Shown piece after piece: positions 37,589-45,671 of a stretch of DNA of 64,000 nt (position 1 is the stretch's first letter; each line of letters opens with the position of its first letter). The DNA is from Pseudoalteromonas piscicida. GTDB lineage: Bacteria; Pseudomonadota; Gammaproteobacteria; Enterobacterales; Alteromonadaceae. The stretch covers positions 517,501 to 581,500 of the forward strand of contig NZ_CP011924.1 in assembly GCF_000238315.3 (NCBI RefSeq), written 5' to 3'. A model generated the notes under the pieces. That model searched no databases and was not told where the DNA came from. It was given only the letters and a program-made list of their open reading frames with translations. The position numbers and the translations under genes were made by a program.

Positions 37589-38103
37589 TGAGCAAGTTAT
37601 ATTGTTCACTTGTATTATTTGGCAGTATCGCGGTGAGTACTCACTGTGTTGCACTACCAACTGTTATTACTGGTGAAACCATTAATTTGACTAAATCCGA
37701 CTTTGCCGTTATCAAAGAGCGATATAGTGTTAAAGATGGCGAACCCCAGTATGCTGAAACTGGATATGAGTTTCCCTTTGAGACACTCATTATCGGCCAA
37801 AACAGCATATTGGACTTTAACCTCAGCGGTTCAGTATATAGTGCGTGGTATTCGTCTAACTTTGCAATGGACTTTCAGTTGTATTGTGAAAATACCTTAG
37901 TTGCTGAAGATAGGGCGTTTGGTGTTCGATATCAGCAGGTTAGCTATTCGGCGACGCCATATATCAATACTAGATCAATAGCGGTACCAGATGGTTGTGG
38001 ATCTGGGAAGTTGGTCTTAACAAAGGTTGGGAATTTATCGCGTGCTTTTTATACACGTATACAAGATATCAACCTTAATTTGACTATCAACAAACCATAC
38101 TAG
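37588..38103 (+). CDS. Small secreted protein, paralogue 7 of 7
   Basis: A 171-residue protein with a signal peptide (ending HCVALP). Motifs are NLTKSDFAVI, ETGYEFPF, LYCEN, FGVRYQQVSYSATP and GNLSRAFYTRI. The FGVRY.QVSY.A.P and GNLSR.FYT blocks are nearly identical to paralogue 6, pointing to tandem duplication. It is the last gene of the operon, followed within about 35 bases by a strong terminator. Confidence 0.74.
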   Translation: MSKLYCSLVLFGSIAVSTHCVALPTVITGETINLTKSDFAVIKERYSVKDGEPQYAETGYEFPFETLIIGQNSILDFNLSGSVYSAWYSSNFAMDFQLYCENTLVAEDRAFGVRYQQVSYSATPYINTRSIAVPDGCGSGKLVLTKVGNLSRAFYTRIQDINLNLTINKPY

Positions 38104-38136
38104 CGCTACGTTTATTTAGTGGTAGTCAAAGACAAC

Positions 38137-38175
38137 AAGGCCAGCTCTGAATTATTGTAGAGCTGGCCTTCTTTT
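38137..38175. terminator. Terminator closing the secreted-protein operon
   Basis: A perfect 12-bp stem AAGGCCAGCTCT / AGAGCTGGCCTT with a 10-base loop is followed by CTTTT. It lies between convergent genes and probably ends the 12-gene operon. Confidence 0.88.
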
Positions 38176-38194
38176 AGTGTGGCAACAGTCTTGC

Positions 38195-38731
38195 TTAGAA
38201 CGCTCGCTCTAAGCTGCCAAGTAACTCAACCTCAGCAACTGCAACTTGTTCTAACTTGCTTAGTTCCAGTGCAAGATTATTCAGTTCAATATTATTTGAT
38301 CTTGGTTTAACTAGAGCAATCTTATTTTCGAAGTCTCGTAAAATAATGAGATCGAACTTGTTTGCAATACTTTGCAGGTCACCATTATACTTAATTTCCA
38401 GATTGCCAGAAACTACCCGCTTGTTTCCTTGCTTGTCGGAAAGTACATCTCCTTTATAATAACCAACTTTGCCTATCGAGGCTGATTTTACATAGGCAAT
38501 ATCATGATGCACTCTAACTGTCTTTTCGGGTGCTGCAATCGCAGCTGGTAGAGCCTTTAGTCTTGCTTCTTTAGTTAAAACTGCGGTTTCAGCGGTATCT
38601 TTTACTTTTTTCAACGTTGCTACATCAACGGCTTTTAGTTCTAATGGCTTAAGCTCAGAGGTCATGACGTTTGCTAGTGTGTTCATTGAAATTACTGAGA
38701 CAGAAGCCAAAAATAGTTTTTTTACATTCAT
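38195..38731 (-). CDS. Probable dedicated chaperone of the adjacent S8 protease
   Basis: A 178-residue exported protein (signal peptide ending TLANV) starting 12 bases after the protease gene. Kexin-like serine proteases of Aeromonas and Vibrio (ASP and relatives) are followed by a small secreted external chaperone (ORF2) needed for their folding. The size and position here match. The assignment rests on arrangement, not on a motif I can name. ATG 38731 is preceded by AGAGG. Confidence 0.55.
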   Translation of the reverse strand: MNVKKLFLASVSVISMNTLANVMTSELKPLELKAVDVATLKKVKDTAETAVLTKEARLKALPAAIAAPEKTVRVHHDIAYVKSASIGKVGYYKGDVLSDKQGNKRVVSGNLEIKYNGDLQSIANKFDLIILRDFENKIALVKPRSNNIELNNLALELSKLEQVAVAEVELLGSLERAF

Positions 38732-38743
38732 TTTAATTACCTC

Positions 38744-41167
38744 TTACTTACGCCCGATAACTCTTAAACCCCAACCCTCAAGAGTCGAAGGTTCTGAGTT
38801 TGCAAATACAATACTCGCTTTATTAGCCCTATTTAAATAGTTTACTTGGTCCGGCTTATCAGTGTCCACGGCTCTTACAGTCCAAGTCCCCTTTGCCTGC
38901 TCACCATAAAATGCATTGCTCAAAAAGTGTACTGAAGGTAGTTGCACATAGCCTGAACGATAGTAACCATCTAGGATTGCGGGCATTAAGTGGGCATGTT
39001 TAGACGCAAGTACAATTGCCTTGGTACCCGATGGAGAAGTTACTTCAAGTGCTAGATCAGTACCAGCAGAGCTCGCGGTATCACCAGGAATACTTGGATT
39101 ATTATATAGTGCCATTTCTGGGTTTGAAATCGTAAAGCGGAACTGCATCGACTCTACCGTCATTTCATCATCTAATACGATATTATGTGTAACACCTTGT
39201 GCATCGTTATCTGGAATCGTAAGGTTCAAACTTGGGGTTGTTGGTGCGACAAGTTCAGGGAACCCATTAGCATCGATTTTGGTTTCCAATATTTGACTAC
39301 CAGCATCGATCCACTCAGAGGAAATTTGTGTGCCTAAGTCGGTCTTGTAGTTCATCGCCATTTTGACTGCTTTGCCTGCATTCGCAAGGCCAAACCCATA
39401 GTAGTTATTAAAATGGTAACCTGCAGCATTTTTCACCCAACCTAAATGTGCAATGAATTCGCCGGTTGGTGTTGTTAATTTAACTTGACTATTTTCTGGG
39501 TCATTCTTGACCGCTGTCGTAGCTAAAATATGACGAATATCTCTTGCACTCAGATCTGGATTGGCCTCAAGTATCAAAGCAATCACACCAGAGGTGTTAG
39601 GAGCGGCTGAAGAAGTACCATTCATTGTATTTGTATAATTGCAGTTTGCATTCTGTGGATGGCCAGGGTAATTGAAGTTGGCAAAGGCCTCAACAAATGC
39701 TTGCGAGCCATACTGGTACAGCTCTTCTACTCCTGCAAAGCTTGAATAGCCTTCCAAGCATGTCATCTCGTCTGTTGTGACCATCGCAGGAGCAAATGCC
39801 CTGTATTCACCACCTGGAGCTGAAATAAATAGAGCACTACCAGCAGAAGAGTAACTCGACTTCTTACCATTTGCAGCAACAGCTGCAACTGTTAAGCTAT
39901 GCGGCGAGCGGCTGGCTTGAGAAACGTTTACATCAATACAGCCTAATCCGATACTGGCGACATTCGTTCTTTTACAGTAGTCACCATTATGTGAACCATT
40001 AACAAACTCGTTCCCAGCAGCGACGATACTTAAGGCTCCTTTACCGTCTCTTAGAGTTGAAGGTGCATAGGCGAAGAGTGATTCTCTAACTTCGTTTTCT
40101 GGTAAAAAATGGGCAGGGCTATAGCCATAGCTTCTGTTAAATAAGACATTTTCATCTTTACGGATACCGCTACCATCCATGCCGTGAATAATGGCTAAAT
40201 CTATTAGGCCACCGCGTTGATAATCTAAGTAGTTAATACTAATAAGGCTTGAGTCCGGAGCTACACCTCGCCCGCCGAGTCCATTCCACCCCTTAGCTGC
40301 GATTAACCCTGAAACAGCGGTGCCGTGCGCTTCAATATCATTTTTTTCGTATACTTCTTCGATATTACCGTCTTTGTCTTCTTGCTCAGTCCAATATCCT
40401 GTCATAGTCGGATCGGTAGGATCGCTTGCATTCGGAAGAAGGTTAATTGAACGACCTGAAAGTACATTATCGCTCAAATCTTCATGGCCGATATTTGTGC
40501 CGTGGTCAACAACTACGGAAATGATGCCTTTACCTGTGATCCCTAACGCATGTGCTTCTGCGACATTTAGGTCGTTACCTGCTATTTTGCTACCTACGAA
40601 TGAATCTCTAAGTTTTTGTTCTTCGGCTTTGAGCTCATCTTCAGATGCAGAACTACCCAGTCTACGTTTGGCCATTTGTTCTACGAGCACTTCGCTTTGT
40701 GAGAATGCTGACTGTTCAGTGTTTCTTAAATGCCACTGTTGGTTTGCAAGCGGATCTGTAATTGATGCTGGGATCTCAATGCTACCATTTGCAGATTTAC
40801 CTTTGGCTGTAACGGTATATTTAATTGTTGCTGCTTCGCCTGTAAGCGGCAAGTAATCAAACGTAGAGATACTCTTTAGTGTTAAAACACCGTGTGGCAA
40901 TGTATAAACATTGTCTACCGGTGTTATCTCAGTTTCGCCATCAAATATTGCGATTGAAAGGTTATCACTATCTGGATCTGAAGCCTGAATTGTACCTGAA
41001 ATGGTCTGCCAGTGTTTCACATTCTCTAGCTGAGTCACACCAGCTTGAGGTGAACGGTCAATTTGTTGCGCAGTGTTGCCATTATCTTTATCACTGCCAC
41101 CACAGGCTGATAGGGCTAAAACTATCGCTGTCGATAGCGCCGTGTATTTAAATTTATTGTTATTCAT
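38744..41167 (-). CDS. Kexin-like subtilase (S8) lipoprotein with P-domain
   Basis: An 807-residue surface or periplasmic serine protease. It has lipobox LSAC (Cys22) followed by GGS, an N-terminal region with a cadherin-like stretch (residues about 40-135), and a subtilisin domain with Asp221 (VVVDHG), His281 (EAHGT), oxyanion Asn385 (AAGN) and Ser519 (NGTSSAAP). A C-terminal P/homoB domain (about residues 650-807) contains LALEVTSPSGT. I chose ATG 41167 because it gives a good lipoprotein signal and follows AAAGG; the upstream in-frame start at 41209 is weaker. It forms an operon with the probable chaperone. Confidence 0.88.
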   Translation of the reverse strand: MNNNKFKYTALSTAIVLALSACGGSDKDNGNTAQQIDRSPQAGVTQLENVKHWQTISGTIQASDPDSDNLSIAIFDGETEITPVDNVYTLPHGVLTLKSISTFDYLPLTGEAATIKYTVTAKGKSANGSIEIPASITDPLANQQWHLRNTEQSAFSQSEVLVEQMAKRRLGSSASEDELKAEEQKLRDSFVGSKIAGNDLNVAEAHALGITGKGIISVVVDHGTNIGHEDLSDNVLSGRSINLLPNASDPTDPTMTGYWTEQEDKDGNIEEVYEKNDIEAHGTAVSGLIAAKGWNGLGGRGVAPDSSLISINYLDYQRGGLIDLAIIHGMDGSGIRKDENVLFNRSYGYSPAHFLPENEVRESLFAYAPSTLRDGKGALSIVAAGNEFVNGSHNGDYCKRTNVASIGLGCIDVNVSQASRSPHSLTVAAVAANGKKSSYSSAGSALFISAPGGEYRAFAPAMVTTDEMTCLEGYSSFAGVEELYQYGSQAFVEAFANFNYPGHPQNANCNYTNTMNGTSSAAPNTSGVIALILEANPDLSARDIRHILATTAVKNDPENSQVKLTTPTGEFIAHLGWVKNAAGYHFNNYYGFGLANAGKAVKMAMNYKTDLGTQISSEWIDAGSQILETKIDANGFPELVAPTTPSLNLTIPDNDAQGVTHNIVLDDEMTVESMQFRFTISNPEMALYNNPSIPGDTASSAGTDLALEVTSPSGTKAIVLASKHAHLMPAILDGYYRSGYVQLPSVHFLSNAFYGEQAKGTWTVRAVDTDKPDQVNYLNRANKASIVFANSEPSTLEGWGLRVIGRK

Positions 41168-41337
41168 GTTATTTACCTTTGTACTCTTTACGGCAACAAA
41201 TGTACTCAAGTAAATTTATGTTAGCAATTTTATAATTTATTTGTTTGTAATAACGATGTGAATAAAAATTATTTTTTATTCATACTTTCAAGTAGTTAAT
41301 GGCATTGAAAACGAATGTAAATGGTAGCTGAGAAAGA

Positions 41338-41378
41338 TGAAAAAACAAACAGGTTAGAGGAGTATTTAACCTGTTTGT
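41338..41378 (-). terminator. Intrinsic terminator for the small membrane-protein gene
   Basis: A perfect 12-bp stem ACAAACAGGTTA / TAACCTGTTTGT with a 10-base loop. On the minus strand it is followed by a T-run (plus-strand GAAAAA just left of the stem). Confidence 0.8.
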
Positions 41379-41401
41379 CTGTAATCATTGGCGGGAAGCT
41401 A

Positions 41402-41632
41402 TTATAAATTGTTGATATCCTTTTTAACTTGATAACCTTCGTCGGTCACAATCTGCTCAAGAATTGCAACTCTTGATTTCAAAGCATTAAGCTCTGTGTG
41501 CAACTGGTCTCGTTCTTTTTGGCTTTGCGAATCTAACTTTTTGTATTCTAAACGGCGTTTATACATTTCGCTAAGTATGCCTCCACCAACGCTAATAAGT
41601 ACAATTAAAAAAACCATCGTAGTGCCGGACAT
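41402..41632 (-). CDS. Small membrane protein with coiled coil, PspB-like layout
   Basis: A 76-residue protein: N-terminal membrane helix (about residues 4-20, MVFLIVLISVGGG), then a charged coiled coil ending RVAILEQIVTDEGYQVKKDI. The layout resembles PspB-type envelope-stress proteins, but no other psp genes are nearby, so I do not assign that function. ATG 41632 follows AAAAGGAG by ten bases; TTG 41638 is possible. Confidence 0.6.
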   Translation of the reverse strand: MSGTTMVFLIVLISVGGGILSEMYKRRLEYKKLDSQSQKERDQLHTELNALKSRVAILEQIVTDEGYQVKKDINNL

Positions 41633-42062
41633 AATCAATTTACTCCTTTTTGTTGATAATTGATGTTGATATTTAGCTTAGTCGTATTTTATCCATCTAT
41701 TACCGTATGGATGTAAATAGCCTGAATTTCTGATAATGCTTATTTATCATGGATCTTGTAGAAATTATTCCATGGTTACTACATATTGCCTTGACTAAAT
41801 GACAATAGATACTTTTGCGTTTGCAAGGTGATTAAGTGCTGTCACCATAAAAACTCTATTGTTGTAACAGGCAGTTGCTATATAAAGGTTTTGACCACAA
41901 TGCGCTATTTTACCGCTTACTCTGGTCTAAAGTTAATTATTCATGCTTATAAAGAGTAAACTAAAATCAGTAATTTAATCTGTATACACCATAAAAAATG
42001 GCATCATGATTTGCCATCATGATGCCATTAAGTCATCTATAAAGTGAACTGACAATTGTCAG
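41633..42062. other. Intergenic region between the small membrane protein and sdaA
   Basis: 430 bases. It holds the promoter of the minus-strand small gene and the sdaA terminator, plus AT-rich spacer. I see no gene or repeat family in it. Confidence 0.6.
41992..42029 (-). terminator. Intrinsic terminator after sdaA
   Basis: A perfect 14-bp stem AATGGCATCATGAT / ATCATGATGCCATT with a 5-base loop, followed on the minus strand by TTTTTATGG. Confidence 0.88.
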
Positions 42063-42064
42063 TT
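42047..42064. other. 18-bp perfect palindrome at the sdaA stop codon
   Basis: AACTGACAATTGTCAGTT is fully self-complementary and overlaps the last codons of sdaA, just before its terminator. It may be part of an extended terminator structure or a protein-binding site. Confidence 0.35.
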
Positions 42065-43439
42065 AGCACTCAATAATATTTACTGCCAATCCACCGCGTG
42101 CGGTTTCTTTGTACTTGGTTTTCATGTCGTTACCGGTATCAAGCATCGTTTTAATCACTTTATCTAGTGATACTTTTTGATCGCCCGTACCGCGTAAAGC
42201 AAGGCGAGATGCGTTAATAGCTTTAATAGAGCCCATCGCATTACGCTCAATACACGGAACTTGCACAAGCCCACCGACAGGGTCGCAGGTAAGACCCAGA
42301 TTATGCTCCATACCAATCTCGGCGGCATTCTCGACGTGTATAACGTTACCACCCATTATTTCGGTTAGCGCGCCAGCAGCCATTGAGCACGCAACACCTA
42401 CTTCACCTTGACATCCTACTTCAGCACCAGAAATTGAGGCATTCTTTTTATATAAGATCCCAATTGCCGCTGCGGTAAGTAGATAACGTGTGGCAATCTC
42501 TATATCCACTTCTTTGATAAAAGTGTGATAGTACATTAACACCGCTGGAAGAATACCAGCTGCACCATTGGTTGGTGCGGTCACTACGCGGCCGCCCGCT
42601 GCATTTTCTTCGTTGACTGCCAGTGCAAACAAATCCACCCAATCCATTGCGCGCAGTGGATCTTGGTGCGTTTCTACACTGAGTTTTAAATACAGGCTAG
42701 GTGCACGACGACGAACCTTTAAACCGCCTGGTAAAATACCTTCGGTTTTCATACCACGTTCAATACACGCTTTCATTACTTGCCAGATGTGGAATAGCGT
42801 TTCTTTGATTTCAGATTCTTTACGTAGCGTTTTCTCGTTGGCCATCATTAACGAAGACACACTAAGCCCAGACTCTTTACACATTTCCAGTAGCTCGGCG
42901 GCTGAATTGAATGGGTAAGGTGCTGGGTTTTCTGTTCTGATATCTAGCGCAGCTTGCTTTTCAGCTTCAAAATTCTGATCGGTAACGATAAAGCCACCAC
43001 CAATCGAATAGTAAATTTGGCTATGAGCAAGCTCTTCGCCTTTGTACGCTTTTATTTCCATTGCATTGGAGTGCTTAGGCAGCGTTTTGCGACGGTGAAA
43101 AACAATCGCGCCTTGCTTAGGAAATTTTACTTTATGTTGCTTGTCGAGATAGATAACCTGTTCATTTTCTATGGTTTCTAAGATCTCTGGTACTAGATCT
43201 GCATCTATGGTCTCAGGGTCGTAACCCGCAAGTCCCAAAATAACAGCTTTGCCAGAGCCGTGGCCAATACCTGTTTGGCCTAAAGAACCGAACAGTTCCA
43301 CTTTCACCGAAGTGATATCATCAACGATGCCTTGTGCCTGAAGGTCTTGTACGAATAACCTAGAAGCACGCATTGGTCCCACTGTATGAGAGGAAGAAGG
43401 GCCAATACCGATACTAAACATATCGAATGCACTGATCAT
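42063..43439 (-). CDS. sdaA: L-serine ammonia-lyase, single-chain iron-sulfur type
   Basis: A 458-residue enzyme converting L-serine to pyruvate and ammonia with a [4Fe-4S] cluster. The N-terminal beta domain contains [18 protein letters not shown]. The C-terminal alpha domain has the cluster cysteines in [17 protein letters not shown] and [18 protein letters not shown]. The length is typical of SdaA/SdaB. It is transcribed alone with its own terminator. Confidence 0.97.
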   Translation of the reverse strand: MISAFDMFSIGIGPSSSHTVGPMRASRLFVQDLQAQGIVDDITSVKVELFGSLGQTGIGHGSGKAVILGLAGYDPETIDADLVPEILETIENEQVIYLDKQHKVKFPKQGAIVFHRRKTLPKHSNAMEIKAYKGEELAHSQIYYSIGGGFIVTDQNFEAEKQAALDIRTENPAPYPFNSAAELLEMCKESGLSVSSLMMANEKTLRKESEIKETLFHIWQVMKACIERGMKTEGILPGGLKVRRRAPSLYLKLSVETHQDPLRAMDWVDLFALAVNEENAAGGRVVTAPTNGAAGILPAVLMYYHTFIKEVDIEIATRYLLTAAAIGILYKKNASISGAEVGCQGEVGVACSMAAGALTEIMGGNVIHVENAAEIGMEHNLGLTCDPVGGLVQVPCIERNAMGSIKAINASRLALRGTGDQKVSLDKVIKTMLDTGNDMKTKYKETARGGLAVNIIEC

Positions 43440-43607
43440 AAATTTTACTCACATTGCCTTTAAAACGGACGCCATCATAACGTGTCTACTTAGGGAAGTA
43501 ACCCATAATCGGCAAAAGTATATGCCAGCTTTGCAGTAAGCGTGATAGAAAGGTCTCTAATCTGCAAGGTGGAGGGGGATTTTAAAAAAGGTCTTACCAG
43601 TTAAGAG

Positions 43608-44168
43608 CTAAAATAGGGCGGTGAACTGTTTGACGATTTTTGCCGTTGCGCCCCACAGTAAACCGTGCGGTGTCATAAACCCGTCGAGTGAAACTGGTTT
43701 GCCTTTATTGGTAAAATGGAAAGTTCGCCAATTCTTGGCCGTGCTTAATTGGTTTAATGGCACTGTAAAGGTTTGTTGCACTTCGTCGCTTTGATTCACC
43801 CAAGTCGCATCTTGTTGTACAGAAGCAACAACGGGGGTGATTTGGTAGCCGGTTAGCGTTTGCATAAACGGCAATATGCCCAGTACTTGAGACTCAGAGA
43901 TTGTCAGACCTATCTCTTCTTCGGTTTCGCGCAGTGCTGTATTGATGATATTGCTATCTTGTTGTTCGACTTTGCCGCCAGGAAAGCAAATTTGACTCGG
44001 GTGGCTCGGCAATTCGCTGCTGCGTTTGCAAAACAACAGGTGGGCTCGAGTGTTTACATCAACAATAGGAATAAGCACCGCACTTTGCTTTAGAGTATGC
44101 AGTGTAGTTGGTGTTTGCGCCATGATGGGCGCCAGCATAAATTGCGATATAACCTGATCAATCTTCAT
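43608..44168 (-). CDS. Nudix hydrolase, NudL-type CoA pyrophosphatase
   Basis: A 186-residue Nudix protein. The box appears as GGKVEQQDSNIINTALRETEEEIGL across about residues 64-88, including the one-residue-longer spacing and Asp found in the YeaB/NudL subfamily, which hydrolyses coenzyme A derivatives. FPGGK and the preceding RSSELPSHPSQICF segment also fit. It overlaps the 3' end of pabB by 11 bases, a common pairing in gammaproteobacteria. Confidence 0.85.
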   Translation of the reverse strand: MKIDQVISQFMLAPIMAQTPTTLHTLKQSAVLIPIVDVNTRAHLLFCKRSSELPSHPSQICFPGGKVEQQDSNIINTALRETEEEIGLTISESQVLGILPFMQTLTGYQITPVVASVQQDATWVNQSDEVQQTFTVPLNQLSTAKNWRTFHFTNKGKPVSLDGFMTPHGLLWGATAKIVKQFTALF

Positions 44169-45507
44169 TCAATACCGGGAGGATTTTATTCACTTTGTGG
44201 TAAGTCTCTTCAAATTCCAACTGTACTTGAGAGTCTTTGACTATACCACCACCTGCCCAGCAATGTATCTTATTTTGATGACAAACTAGGGTTCTGATAG
44301 TGATAGAGGTATCCATATTACCACAGGCGCTAAGGTAGCCGATTGAGCCGCAATAAACGCTGCGTCTGTGCGGCTCTAGCTCTTCGATGATCTCCATGGC
44401 GCGGATCTTAGGGGCACCTGTTATGGAGCCGCCAGGGAAGGCCGCTTCGAGTTGATCAACAGCACATTTACCCTCGGCTAGTTTAGACGTTACTGTGCTG
44501 ACTAGATGGTGAACCGCAGGAAAACTTTCGATTGCAAAGAGTGATGGAACCGCAACAGAACCCGGCTTGGCCACTTTACCCAAGTCGTTACGTAGTAGGT
44601 CTACTATCATGACATTCTCAGCTCGATCTTTGCTGCTGTTTCTCAGTTTTTCAGCTTGCGCTTTATCGGCGTCAGTATTTGGTAACCTTGGCAAGGTGCC
44701 TTTAATCGGCTTAGTTTCTACAATATTGTTTTTAACTTGGATGAAGCGCTCTGGCGACACGGAAACAATGGCACTATTGCCTAAGTTAAAAAATGCTGAG
44801 AAAGGTGCTTGGTTGTGGCTTCGAAGCTTTTTGTACGCCAGCCACGGAGTTCCTTCAAAGTTAGCACTGAATCGCTGTGCTAGGTTTATTTGATAACAGT
44901 CGCCACTTAACAAATAAGATTGAATGCGCTCAAAGTTTTGCTCGTATTGCGCTCTAGTCATGTTTGACTGCCACTGTGACGTCAGCCTAAATGGCTCGAA
45001 CGCTGAGGTGTCCTCGAGCCGCTGCAAATACATTTCTAGCCTTTGTGTATCAGGTTGCGACACATAAAACCAAGCTTTGTGTACTTTGTCATAAATTAAC
45101 GCGTCTGGATACAAGCCAACACAGGCATCGGGGAGCCGAATATCATGTTCTGCACAATGTGGTATGTGTTCAATATAACGGCCGAGATCATAGCCAAAAT
45201 AACCAAGCCAACCGCCATTAAAAGGTAAATCATGGGGAGCACTGCAATTACTATACTGGGCAAGCTTATCTTTCATCACAGTGAATATAGATTCACTTTG
45301 TAGTTCGCCGTCTAAAAATACATTTCCGTCTTTAGCTTCAAGTAAATTAATTGGTGCAATCGCAATGATATCGTAGCGACTATTGATGTGATCAGAATCG
45401 CTTGAATCTAACAGGATAGCCTGAGATCCGTTTGCAAAGTGTTCAAATAATTCTAGTGCATTGTGCCTAATGTCTAATTTCGTACAGTTTATTCGCTCGT
45501 TTATCAT
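44158..45507 (-). CDS. pabB: Aminodeoxychorismate synthase component I
   Basis: A 449-residue chorismate-using enzyme of folate (p-aminobenzoate) synthesis. The C-terminal domain has the signatures NLAQRF, IVSVSPERF, ETKPIKGT, ENVMIVDLLRNDLG and GGSITGAPK. The KPIKG motif fits PabB rather than anthranilate synthase TrpE. The gene is divergent from fumarase across a 164-base spacer. Confidence 0.93.
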   Translation of the reverse strand: MINERINCTKLDIRHNALELFEHFANGSQAILLDSSDSDHINSRYDIIAIAPINLLEAKDGNVFLDGELQSESIFTVMKDKLAQYSNCSAPHDLPFNGGWLGYFGYDLGRYIEHIPHCAEHDIRLPDACVGLYPDALIYDKVHKAWFYVSQPDTQRLEMYLQRLEDTSAFEPFRLTSQWQSNMTRAQYEQNFERIQSYLLSGDCYQINLAQRFSANFEGTPWLAYKKLRSHNQAPFSAFFNLGNSAIVSVSPERFIQVKNNIVETKPIKGTLPRLPNTDADKAQAEKLRNSSKDRAENVMIVDLLRNDLGKVAKPGSVAVPSLFAIESFPAVHHLVSTVTSKLAEGKCAVDQLEAAFPGGSITGAPKIRAMEIIEELEPHRRSVYCGSIGYLSACGNMDTSITIRTLVCHQNKIHCWAGGGIVKDSQVQLEFEETYHKVNKILPVLNED

Positions 45508-45579
45508 TTACTTGACCTGCAAAGCTAGCCCCAAACGGGCGGGGAGGTTATCATAGTTACCTGCTATTCCATAGTTTAA

Positions 45580-45640
45580 GGTATTGAAATTGACTTTCTG
45601 ACGCTGAATAACAACAATTGCCAGCGAAAGTTTCAATACC
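45580..45640. other. Bulged long hairpin between pabB and fumarase
   Basis: Outer arms GGTATTGAAA (45580-45589) and TTTCAATACC (45631-45640) pair perfectly. Inside, CTTTC/GAAAG and GCTG/CAGC pair with small bulges and an apical loop of about 16 bases. It lies 30 bases upstream of the fumarase start region and could be a 5' untranslated RNA structure or operator. Confidence 0.45.
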
Positions 45641-45671
45641 AAAAAATACCGTCGAAAATTGAGGAACCGTC

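Noticed and set aside
26408..38103. Prophage or known secretion system
   Set aside because: No capsid, tail, integrase, secretin, usher or ATPase gene; all products are exported and of unknown family.
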